Positions 9,501 through 19,515 of a DNA stretch of 64,000 nucleotides are shown piece by piece. This DNA comes from Halocafeteria seosinensis. Taxonomy: Eukaryota; Sar; Bigyra; Bicosoecida. The notes under the pieces were generated by a model. That model made no database searches. It was not told where the DNA came from and saw only the letters and a program-made list of their open reading frames with translations. How positions within the stretch are numbered: position 1 is the stretch's first letter; each line of letters starts with the position of its first letter. The position numbers were made by a program, and so were the translations under genes. The stretch is from NCBI GenBank assembly GCA_001687465.1, contig LVLI01000098.1:1-64000 (forward strand), written 5' to 3'.

Positions 9501-12500
9501 ATGGTACAAGACGTCGAGATTCGTGTCATTGCCTCGGTGGGAGTCGTAGGACGTCGACCCAAGTGCGACTGACGGGAGACCATCCATCTCTTGGACAATG
9601 GGATCCCGAGCGCGCACAGGAGCTTGCGTTCGATTCTCCAACATGTACCTTTCAGGGGATCCTTAGGCTCCCTGTGGAGAGCGAAAACAGCTCCATTGAG
9701 TACAAATTGGTGCTGAAATCGCCTCAGAACACAGCCTGGAAGTGGCAGGTAAGGCCGGATCTTGGCTTCATTACGGCCTTTCTGGGTCCCGATTCCACCT
9801 TTATGCACCCTAGATGCAGCAAGGGGACAATTTGCGGACAATTATCAAAGATCTGGTCACGATCACCAACCCGGAAAAGGGAGGACAGCCTCGGTTGTTG
9901 ACGTTGGACTGGCAAGGTGCTCGTCGAGGAGATGACATGGTGGCTTCCGATGGCTATTTGGAGCCCTTCCAGGAGGCCATGCGAGTGCGATTTCAGACGT
10001 AGGTAGTGTTCATGACTGCGCATTCGAACACTGGCTCCTTTTGTTCCAACGTGAGGTGCAGATACACGAATAAACTGCATGAAATCAACGCCCACTTTGG
10101 CGGATTGGAGCGATTCTCTCGAGGATACGAGATTTTTGGGATTAATCGAGTGATGAAGGTAGGAGGGCACTTCCAGTGTCTATTTCGACTTACCATGATA
10201 GTTACGATCTCTGAGTGGGCAGGATGGGAAATACCCAGGGCTCTTATATCAGGAATGGGCTCCCGCGGTCAAAGCAGCAAGTCTTGTAGGTGATTTCAAT
10301 AACTGGGATGTCAATGCTCACCAATGCACCGGGGATGCGTATGTAAGTAACTCCCAAAGGATAGCATACAAAGCAATCAGGCGTTCATCAGACAATGCTG
10401 TTCTGAAATGAGATGACAGGGCTGTTGGAGTTGCTTCCTCCCGGACGACGAACAAGGTAACCCGGCAATTCCTCATAAAAGCAGAGTGAAAGTCTCGTTT
10501 GTATTGGAATCGGGTGAAAGAGTTTGGAGAATCCCCGCCTGGATTAGGTATGTTATCACATTGCAAACGTTTCTTAGGACACACATACCGATTATGGGAA
10601 ATACCTGACGCGCTTCCACACCACAGGCATTCAATCTTTGAACCTGAAAAAGTAGAGTACTGTGGGGTTCACTGGGCTCCTCCTCCTTCTGAACAGTACG
10701 AATGGAAGCATACGCGGCCAGCAATGCCTGCAGCAGACGACTACCAAGAACACTGGGGTACACCTATGTTTCCTCAGGTTAATTCTCCCAAAGGTCAAAC
10801 GCTATTGAGCAATGAGCCCTCGTATCTTTATGATATTCCTCCACCATGTTACCAAGGCGAGCAGCATGTCCGAACTCAACCAAGTCAGTTACGCCAAACA
10901 GAATTGGATACTAGCAGCAAGCCTCAAAAGGATTCAGCTTTGATTAATGTGGACAATTGCCACCGAAGAACTCCTCGATACGAAGGTTCTCCAGGACTAA
11001 AGATCTACGAGGCTCACGTAGGAATGTCGAGTCAAGAAGAGAAAGTTTCCTCTTACGACGAATTCTGCGATAATATCCTTCCGCGGATCAAAACATCAGG
11101 GTATGTTCTGCCTCTATTGTCATTTCTCGAATATATGATTGGTCAAGGGTGTCTTGTGCTCGTCTTTCAGGTATAATGCAATTCAATTGATGGCTATTAT
11201 GGAACATCCCTATTATGCATCGTTTGGTTACCACGTAACAAACTTTTTCGCGGCAAGCAGCAGGTGGGTTAAGCTGGTGTGTCCAGAAAGCGACAGACTC
11301 GCGTATTTGCATTGTTTATTGCACAGATATGGACCTCCTGAGTCGTTGAAGAGGCTTATTGATACGGCGCATGGAATGGGAGTGGTTGTACTTCTGGACG
11401 TGGTGCACAGGTACGGCACCATAGTAGGACTTATAGCAAGTTGGGGTTAAACCGCTGTTCTGTTTCTGGCAGCCATTCTCCGATGAATGTAAATGACGGC
11501 CTGAATAAGTTTGATGGGACGGATCATTGCTACTTCCACTCTGGAGAACGAGGTACCCATGAACTTTGGGACTCGCGCATGTTCAATTACAGGTAAGGAT
11601 CACCATTCCCGATGCGTTCTCTTGGCAGGACACTTTCAACGTCTTCATGACAGCAAAACGGAAGTACTAAGGTTCCTTTTGTCCAATCTACGATGGTGGG
11701 TCGAAGAATTCAGATTCGACGGTAGGTCTGCTTTTCGATTCTAGCCAAGAATCGCTATGCACTAACTACTTTCGCCTGTGATCATTCAGGATTTAGGTTT
11801 GATGGAGTCACCGCTATGTTATACAAGCATCACGGGGTCGGAGCTGCTTTCAGCGGAGACTATAGCGAGTACTTTAACAACGTAGGCTACTCTACTCTTC
11901 CTATTTCCCTCCAAGCATTCATGCATTTAGTATCATTTCATTTGCTGCAGAATGTCGACGAAGATTCCGTTTGCTACGTCATGCTTGCAAATACTCTCTT
12001 GCACAGTATATTTCCGCCATCGCTTACTATTGCTGAAGATGTGAGCGGTATGCCAGGGACTTGCCGCCCTGTCAGTGAAGGTGGGCTCGGATTTGACTTC
12101 AGGTATGTCTCTGAGGGTGTCATGCATGCTGATTATGTACGTTACGGGACTTTGTCTACAGGTTGGCTATGGCGATTCCTGATAAGTGGATTGAGCTTCT
12201 CAAAGAGTACAGAGATGAGCAGTGGGACATGGGAGACATCGTGTAAGTATGAGCCATACTTGCTATGAAATGAAGAAAACTGCTTTCATCTCAAATCTTG
12301 GAATTCAGATTTACCTTAGTCAATCGTAGATATGGAGAAAAGACAGTCGGCTACGCGGAAAGCCATGATCAGGCGCTTGTGGGCGACAAGACGCTTGCTT
12401 TTCGCCTCATGGACAAGGAAATGTATTTTCATATGAGCTGTCTTGAAGAGCCTGTTCATCCTGTTGTTGATCGAGGCATAGCGCTGCACAAAATGATACG

Positions 12501-13301
12501 GCTCATCACGCACACACTAGGAGGTGAAGCTTATCTGAACTTTATGGGCAACGAATTCGGCCATCCCGAGTGGATCGACTTTCCGCGTGAAGGAAACGGA
12601 AACAGCTATTTCTACTGTCGAAGGTAAGCATCCCGCCATTTTCGCCGAGGTTTTTTTAGCGTGCTTAACCGCTGCTGTGGATCAGGCAATGGAATCTTGT
12701 CGACGACGATACATTGCGCTTTAAGTTCCTATGGGAGTTCGATCACCAAATGCAAATGCTGGAAGAAAAATACCGGTGGCTTTCTATACCCGTAAGAAAT
12801 TTAATTGCGTATACTCTAATATAAAACCATCTATCTTGTTGAATGCATGAGAATTCAGGACAAGTTCATCTCGCTGAAGCACGAAGTTAACAAGGTGATT
12901 GCCTTTGAGAGAGGTACTGGCAGCAGCACACTGCTGTTCGTATTCAACTTCCACCCGACGGAAAGCTACCAAGATTATCCTATAGGTTCCCCTTTGCCAG
13001 ATAAGTAAGTGTTTCTCCATTGTCGGTGTGTTGTACAAAGGATTATATGGTTATTTTCCCGAAACTGCAGATGGGTCATTGCTATGGACAGTGACTGGGG
13101 TGAATTCGGCGGTCATGAACGAGTTGATCGGCGTTGTGAATACTTCCCAGAGAAAGAAAAATGGTGCGAGCGGCCTTATCGAATTAAAGTACGTGGGTTT
13201 TGCCATTAATTATGGGCAGTATTCCGCGAACGGAAGGGAGTTTGTTGATGCAGATGTATCTTCCTGCTCGATCTGTGCTGGTGCTAAGGCAAGACAGTTA
13301 G
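9501..13301 (+). CDS. 1,4-alpha-glucan branching enzyme with CBM20
   Basis: It transfers alpha-1,4 chains to alpha-1,6 branches in glycogen or starch. I place 18 exons: ~9501-9748, 9820-9998, 10062-10158, 10223-10342, 10420-10547, 10627-11100, 11171-11263, 11327-11410, 11473-11592, 11654-11721, 11790-11881, 11951-12102, 12162-12242, 12309-12623, 12686-12791, 12859-13004, 13071-13188, 13254-13301; introns are 60-79 nt and in phase. Exon 1 and the start of exon 2 encode a CBM20-type starch-binding module ([18 protein letters not shown], then KWQ-QGDN). Next come the eukaryotic N-terminus ([11 protein letters not shown]), CBM48 ([19 protein letters not shown]) and GH13: [18 protein letters not shown] (nucleophile Asp), [10 protein letters not shown] (acid/base Glu), YAESHDQAL (third Asp), and C-terminal beta domain. 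About 90 extra residues lie between WKHTRP and [13 protein letters not shown]. The 5' end is uncertain: [12 protein letters not shown] (9501-9536) looks like the first CBM20 strand but is out of frame with what follows. Confidence 0.93.
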
Positions 13302-14044
13302 GCCGAACACCGTTCCATGGTGGTAGATACAAGGATAGGGCAGTGAAGAAATAGAGTTGGTAATCATTGCGTTAGGTTATGTGTCTCCTCATCTTCCATT
13401 GAAAAAAGACTAGCTACAGCACGGTATTCTGCATACCGGGAATTACACAGGAAATTGTACCGGTAGGTGTATGCCAGCGACAATTTATCGGTTTGTAGCG
13501 GAGTCCTGAGGTGGCAATTCGGGTCCTCAAGATTCCTGTGCCTTTCCAGTTTTCGTGAATTTTCAAAGTTGCTTGCCCGTTTTCTCGCTCACCTGGTGGC
13601 GTTTCTAAAATCAGCCCTTCTTCCACATCGATACGCGCTGGACCATGATCAGTTCCACCTGATCTTATAGCTACATTGAATATCAAGGACGCTTCCTCCG
13701 TTGACGTCGCGAGAAGTAGGAGGATTTTGTTGAAGTTGGTGCGGAGGACGCGTCTTGAACGGGAGGGTGTTGGTGGCGGATCAATTACTGTGCGGCCTTC
13801 AGGATTGACATTTTGCAGTCGGGCAGAGCAAGATAACTTTCCAGAGAAGTTTATCGGAACACTTCTTAAACATAGAAAGCACCAAAGGCTTTGTTGGACC
13901 TTGCATCCGCATAGTAACTTGAGGATCTAGCCTAGTAGCTTATCTACCTGACAAAAGGTGAGTGCAGAAATTTCCCGAGTGACTTCAACCTACTTTTTCC
14001 AGCGGAAACGAGATATAGAGTTGCATTATTCACACAAATTATTT
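13302..14044. other. Spacer between branching enzyme and reductase-like gene
   Basis: No supported gene apart from the unrecognised minus-strand frame at 13414-13928, listed separately. GTGAGT followed by a pyrimidine-rich CAG occurs at 13958-14002, which could be a very short intron upstream of the reductase-like gene. A stop lies just upstream in the matching frame, so I did not use it. Confidence 0.3.
13414..13928 (-). other. Unrecognised open frame, possibly gene fragment
   Basis: On the minus strand a frame of about 170 codons stays open. Its middle has protein-like composition (for example VAIRSGGTDHGPARIDVEEG and NPEGRTVIDPPPTPSRSRR). There is no convincing Met at its beginning and I recognise no domain. 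It may be an exon or remnant of a lost gene. It could also be chance. Confidence 0.25.
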
Positions 14045-15529
14045 ATGGATGTTATCCTCCATTCAACCGACTGTCCTTATATCTTCATGTCTTCTTCGCA
14101 GTTTCCCAAAATGTATAAGCGATACTCGATTTACGAACGCTACATGTTCACAGATTACAATGAACTCTGCGATCGGGTATCTCGCTGCGTCTCCGAGGCA
14201 GAGAGCAACTATGACCCGTCATATCGCGAGCATTTTCGTCAGGTATTCGCCGAGACCATGAAGAAGCAACATTTTATCCCAGCTGGCAACACGTTATTGG
14301 CGGGGAAGAAGAACATACAGCCGAACTGCTGTATTATTGGACGCGTAACCGATAAAAACTTTGACTGCATCCGCACACGATCGCGTACACTCTGGAAAAA
14401 CGGAGTAGGTATTGGTTTCGATCTGACTGGGCTTTCCGATCCAGTGAAAGGCCTCAAACTTCTTTCAGAGGACAACAGCCGGATTGATCTGGGACATAGA
14501 CCGCAACGTGGGAACATGGCTGTACTGAGGTTATCTCATCCACGTTCGATGGAATTTATCCACTGCAAGACCAACAATCCCCAGTCAATCTACAATTTCA
14601 ACATTTCACTAGCAGTTATGGATGAGGAAATGGACGCAGCAATCCGAAGTGATACAGTACCGAAGTGGCTTGAGCAGGTGAGCGCGGCCATTTGGGCGAC
14701 CGGAGATCCTGGACTTGTTTTCTTGGACAGAGCAAATGAGGGTGTATCATGCGATGCCAAAGAGAGCCTTGGAGAACTAGAGACATGTGTACCGTGCGGT
14801 GAACAATTTATGCACACCAACGAGACTTGCAACCTTGGCTCACTGAATCTCCCGACATTTTGGACAGATACACATGGATTCAAGGAAAACCTATTTCGTG
14901 AGCAGATTCGTATCTCGCTCAGATTCCTTGACAATGTAGTGGACCTATTGGACATCCCAGATAAAACGATGAGGGCAGTATCTCGTAGCGTACGACGTGT
15001 AGGACTTGGGGTTATGGGCTTTGCAGATCTACTCAAAGATGTTGGTGTGGACTATTCAAGTGACGAAGCCATCAAGTGGGCTCATCGCATCGGCCAAATC
15101 CTGGAAGAGGAAGCTGAAGCCTCGACGAGAAGACTGGGTACGGAACGAGGGGGTTTCAAACTTCCTAATTCTCACCACGAATCTCCTCGGAGGAATTTAA
15201 CAACCACCTGCATCGCACCTACTGGAGGAATATGCCTTCTGACTGGCAATCGTGGTTTCTCTGTAGAGCCATTCCAAGAGGAAAGCTTGAAAATTTCCCC
15301 GATGCAGCACGTTGTAGTCCAAGCCACTTGGCAGCAACACGTTGAGAATTGCATCAGTAAAACTATTGGGTTCAGCAAGGATTCGACGATAACGAACATC
15401 GCCGATGCATTAAAGTTCTGTTATACCGAGAAATGCAAAGGGATAACAGCTTTCCGAGATGGCTCGCGCAAGGAAGGAAATCCTATCTCCTACTGTTCGG
15501 AATGTGCGAAATTCGCAGGATATATGTAA
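14045..15529 (+). CDS. Class II (B12-type) ribonucleotide reductase-like protein
   Basis: Canonical NrdJ proteins reduce ribonucleotides with an adenosylcobalamin radical. The first in-frame ATG gives about 494 residues; a second at 14087 (MSSSQFPKMYKRYS) is equally possible. Family blocks seen in order: IPAGNTLLAGKKNIQPNCC, NGVGIGFDLTGL, RPQRGNMAVLRLSHPRSMEF, NFNISLAVMDEEM, GDPGLVFLDRAN, VPCGEQ..NETCNLGSLNL, RVGLGVMGFADLL, TTCIAPTGGI and CKGITAFRDGSR. Two oddities: the catalytic NPCGE reads VPCGE, so the Asn is Val while Cys and Glu remain; and the stretch between GFDLTGL and RGNM is short and lacks the usual SGPxSFM segment. The protein is also shorter than typical NrdJ and ends soon after a CSEC. 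Unlike its neighbours it has no introns, which fits acquisition from bacteria. It may be a pseudoenzyme or have a changed activity. Confidence 0.8.
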   Translation: MDVILHSTDCPYIFMSSSQFPKMYKRYSIYERYMFTDYNELCDRVSRCVSEAESNYDPSYREHFRQVFAETMKKQHFIPAGNTLLAGKKNIQPNCCIIGRVTDKNFDCIRTRSRTLWKNGVGIGFDLTGLSDPVKGLKLLSEDNSRIDLGHRPQRGNMAVLRLSHPRSMEFIHCKTNNPQSIYNFNISLAVMDEEMDAAIRSDTVPKWLEQVSAAIWATGDPGLVFLDRANEGVSCDAKESLGELETCVPCGEQFMHTNETCNLGSLNLPTFWTDTHGFKENLFREQIRISLRFLDNVVDLLDIPDKTMRAVSRSVRRVGLGVMGFADLLKDVGVDYSSDEAIKWAHRIGQILEEEAEASTRRLGTERGGFKLPNSHHESPRRNLTTTCIAPTGGICLLTGNRGFSVEPFQEESLKISPMQHVVVQATWQQHVENCISKTIGFSKDSTITNIADALKFCYTEKCKGITAFRDGSRKEGNPISYCSECAKFAGYM

Positions 15530-15953
15530 AAACACCAAACTATAGTCACTCTTAAACAAAACGCTTCACCCACGTATTTTCTGCATAATAAATGAACTCC
15601 CTGGCAGACTTCCTTTGCGACAAATGCTGCTGCTTCAAGTCGTGGCAGACTCAATGTCATCCTCGGAAAACAACGTCGATAGTATGCCTACAAGTTACTG
15701 GCCACACTCACGGTACGATTCCGACATAATTGTTCGCTCGATTGGCAATGAATAGGAGCATACAAGAGTGGATCTCGTAGGCAGACTAGCCGCGGACGTT
15801 GATCAGGTAGCGGATGTACCGCCGGGCTGAACCGATTTCCCGGCCCCCGAGCCGAGGCCAAAATTGTCCAACCGCTGGTGGCCATCCGTCATACCCTCGT
15901 CGACGGGGTATTTGAACATCTACAATGGTACTCCCAGTTCCGAGAACTTCCAA
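15530..15953. other. Intergenic; contains direct-repeat copy A
   Basis: Apart from the ~207-bp direct repeat at 15601-15807, no gene or RNA is seen here. The stretch separates the reductase-like gene from the 3' end of the broken NTPase/nuclease gene. Confidence 0.4.
15601..15807 (+). repeat. ~207-bp direct repeat, copy A
   Basis: Begins ctggcagacttc and ends near gttgatcagg. It aligns over its whole length with 19007-19209 in the same orientation, at roughly 80% identity by eye, including the exact blocks caatgtcatcctcggaaaac and gttcgctcgattggcaatga. The two copies bracket the broken NTPase/nuclease gene. Confidence 0.85.
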
Positions 15954-18329
15954 CTACTCCGCTTCCAGTGCCTCCACAAATATTGATTTAATTGTGGCGT
16001 ACTGTACGTTCACATCCGGTTGCCCCTGACCTCCCCAAAGTGTATTGAGACGGGGGCGAGACCTTTTACCCAATCCGCCGTCAAACGTTACTGCAGGGCT
16101 TCCATGACCCTCCGGCTCAACGTAAACCACCACGTATCCCGAAACTCTTAGTCCCTCCACTTGCTCCATTGTTTGAATAGCATCTTCCAAATGCTCAGTT
16201 TTCCCACCGTGCGTTTCTCCAAGTGTAACCTGCAAAGATATCACTCTCATGTCGCCATCTGTCTCAATGCGTTCTAGCAATACAAGGTCGAAGGTGCCCT
16301 GGTTCCATTTAGAGGGCACCCATAGCACGTGTGTGTCCCCCAATGGTAGAACTGCGACAAGCTCTTGTATTGTGCCGCTAACGATACGGAACGACATCCA
16401 TGTCTTCAGTCCTGGAGAAATGCGAATCTGTGGGGATAAATTGGTTGTAGGCAAAAGCTCTAGAGAGAGCTCCTCCTTCTTTTTCGCCGACCCAATGACC
16501 TCGTGTTCAAACACCCAACCATTGAACGTCGGGTTGTTCATGCTACGGGCCGTCAGCGCCAGTTGTTGCATAAGTTGCCCGGCATCTCGCATAATCAGCT
16601 TCTCCAATACTTTATCACTGACGAAATTGTATCCGATGGGTCGGCCGGTACTCCGATTGGCTAGTGCCGAGTTCGGATGTAGCTCTGCTTTAAGCAAATG
16701 CGTGACAGCTGTGCTTGTATTCGGACCCATGTTCAAGCCCAAAAGGTTAGGGTAGTCATCAACGTTGTAAAGGCACCTGTCAATATCTTCAGTCACTTCT
16801 TGGTGAGAAAACGCAAAGAACCACCTGGCAGAGCCACCGGCAAGCTCGTATTTCTAGTAAATCGCGGTACGTATTTCCTCGCAAGTGTCAGCTTCCGCAC
16901 CAGAGATACTCGTTAAAGTATCGACAATGCAATCGCGATGCTTCTTGTATAGGGGACTTCCACGGTTTCTTATGATGCAAGCCTCCAAGTAATCTTGCAC
17001 AGTCCATGACGTCATTTCAAAGACACTCCATGGCCCTTCTTCTCTTTTGGGTAAGTCTCTCTTACCAGAGGAGATGCAGATTACTGTGCGTTCTGTACCT
17101 TTCTCCCGCCAGCGGTTTGCCGCAGGACAGATCCTTGTATCCCCACACTCATTGAGACCCTCCAAGATGATTGTCTCGATAGTGGGTTAAATTCGAGGCT
17201 ACGAAAAAGTTGCACCAGGGCATCCACTCCGTCGGGCTCAACAACGGCGAACTCCACTCTAGCATTCTTCGTAAGACCCGGAGGCTTCGGTTTTAGTCAC
17301 AAACACAACCACTGGGTCAAATTGCTTTCGACAGTGAATCCATAGGTACCCTTGTTGTCCTTGACGCTTTCGCGTTGATAGCCGGTTGAGTGTCGTACCC
17401 CACACAGTGGTAGATTTGCCAGAGCCTGGAACTCCCATGACAATCAGCCATCCGCCCGCCTTAAATCCATCTTCAACGAATTTTGACAAGACGTGTCACT
17501 TCTTCGCGTAGATAAAACGGTTCTGTTGGCGCAAACGAGCTACCCAACGCTATATCCAAAGAGCTCATATCATACATACGTTTCTCGTTTAAGGATTGAC
17601 ATTTCACGGTTCGGATCACACGTTGAGTAACAAGACTTGAAGGGACCCCTGCACAAAAGCAACAATATAATACAAAGGTAACGTCTGCTTTTAATGTCTA
17701 GTTACCTGAAGCAGCCGAACTTGATGCTGCGGCGCCTCCTGCAGGCAACCAACGCATAGTAGCCAAGCAACTCTGTGAAGATTTGACCCGATTTCTGCTC
17801 TTGATTTTCATCATTACTTACCTGCTCCGCCACTAGAACCCGAAGCTGCACCGCCTCCTGCAAATGAAAAACAAAGCATCAAAAGCCAAAGACATAGTAA
17901 AGAATGGAACCACCATAGCAGCATCTTTACACGAAGCTACTTACCACCGATGTACTCTCTACTTTGTCTAAATGCGAGGGTGCCCAAAACGTTGGCCGTA
18001 TTCGTGTGGTCCCTTCCAAGTAGCATCCTAAAGAGCGCTTGAGCCCCTGCTTCGGAGGTGAAAGGAACGTCTCCAAATTGCAGCATATCCTGCTCCACAT
18101 TTGCGACGCATTCTGTTTTCTGACTGTCAGATAACTGCCGCCGTTCATGCAACCACCTTATTAGCGCTCGATGCGCTGCATTGGACAATGAACGACGACG
18201 GAAAAGACCAAGGGCATGGTGCTTTGTGCATCCAGAATGCCAGCGATGGCGATTCTGAGGAGTCACGTACGGTCGGCAGGGTGCTGTTGCTCGCCTTCGT
18301 TTCGCCCTTGTCCTTCTGTGTGACAGCAA
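15954..18329 (-). pseudogene. Broken Crinkler-type P-loop NTPase/nuclease gene
   Basis: Transcript order: an N-terminal part (18329-17945), two tiny Gly/Ala/Ser exons (17857-17822 and 17738-17706), then an exon from 17648 with a P-loop NTPase start (VMGVPGSGKSTTVW, ~17410-17450), an NTPase remainder (IILEGLNECGD, ~17165), KYELAGGSARWFF (~16840), and a C-terminal domain whose FDLVLLE and ISLQVTLGETH resemble the nuclease-fold domain of Crinkler/RHS-type proteins. The reading frame is interrupted by a one-base shift in an A run near 17497, a stop at 17259-17261 with a following frame change, and an in-frame TAG at 16854-16856. No ATG begins the first frame. Proteins of this architecture are found as effectors or conflict proteins in many protists. 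This copy looks inactivated unless the breaks are sequence errors. Confidence 0.65.
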
Positions 18330-19515
18330 AAGTAGAAATCAAATGTATGCTGGTACGTTTCAGGGTATCCCGATGAGATAAATATTAGGAAGGAAGCAAC
18401 AGAGAACAAGAGTAACGGAAGGAACTGAACTTCAGTTACTGAAGTTGACCCCATCCTTGAACGCACCAGAGAACAGGAAGGGCCTGGGCGGGGAAAAGGG
18501 AGTAGCATCGTACGTACCGTGTCGGGTGCGCTTTCTCCTTCGAGTGGCTGTCTTTCCGGAGGATGACGACATCATGAAGCTTATGAGAACTCTTTATTAC
18601 GGCCGGGAACGAGACTGAAGGGCCAGCGAAAGCCAGAAAAGACAAGTATCCGCTACAATGGAGCCAGAGAGACAACAATTCCAGAGTGTACATCTACCGG
18701 TAAAGCGACTTCCTGTCTAGTCCTTGGTTTGTCCGACTAACAACAGGTTTGTACGGCTGGTGTTATACCAGTGTATAGTATACACAACCACAGGATTGTG
18801 CGTGTACATTCAACTTCAACTCAGTCCGTTTCCAATCGCACCATCGTTGGGACTTGATTGTCCTGCATCCCCTGATGCGCAAGCTCCAATGCCTTGATTA
18901 GTCCTTCATCTCGGCCTCCATACTGGTCCGTTTGGCCCCAAGGTATTGTGACCACCATTGTAGAACCACCGGGGTGCACTGATGTGGTAAGACACTGCCC
19001 CAGCCGCTGGCAGACTTCGTTTACGACAAGTGCTGCTGCTCCAAGTCATGCCAAACTCAATGTCATCCTCGGAAAACAAGGTCGATAGTATGTCTACAAG
19101 TTACTAACCACACTCACGGTACAATTCAGGAATAATTGTTCGCTCGATTGGCAATGAATTTGCAAGGAACAGGAGTGGATCGGCAGACGAGTCGCGGACA
19201 TTGGTCGGGTCGACGAAGACTCTTGAACAAACGAGTGTAGGTCGAAATTCCAAGTAATCAACTCCTTCTTCCTCCTCAAAACTACTTAGCCGATACAGAA
19301 GAATATATATTCAACACTTGAGCCGAGTGACTCCATCCTTCCTGTTGGGGGAAGAGCTATGGCGGAGACTCTTGGGGGTCTCGCTCGTGTGAACCACTCG
19401 GAGCCGTGGGTGATGATGTCACCATCCTCGATCATTCGATTGTTCTCATAGGATTGCCCTGTGGTTAACCTATCCCATCAGTCAAGTTATCTCATTGGGT
19501 CACCAGTTTCAGTAT
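18330..19515. other. Intergenic; contains direct-repeat copy B
   Basis: No supported gene. It carries the second direct-repeat copy at 19007-19209. Several short frames on both strands lack recognisable content. It probably holds the promoter of the membrane protein gene starting at 19516. Confidence 0.4.
19007..19209 (+). repeat. ~203-bp direct repeat, copy B
   Basis: Partner of 15601-15807, same orientation. Similarity starts at ctggcagacttc and fades after ttggtcggg. The copies differ by scattered substitutions and small indels, so the duplication is not recent. No TG...CA ends or target-site duplications could be recognised. Confidence 0.85.

Noticed and set aside
15601-19209. LTR retrotransposon flanked by the 200-bp direct repeats
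   Set aside because: The repeats lack TG...CA ends, there is no primer-binding site or polypurine tract, and the interior encodes an NTPase/nuclease rather than gag-pol.
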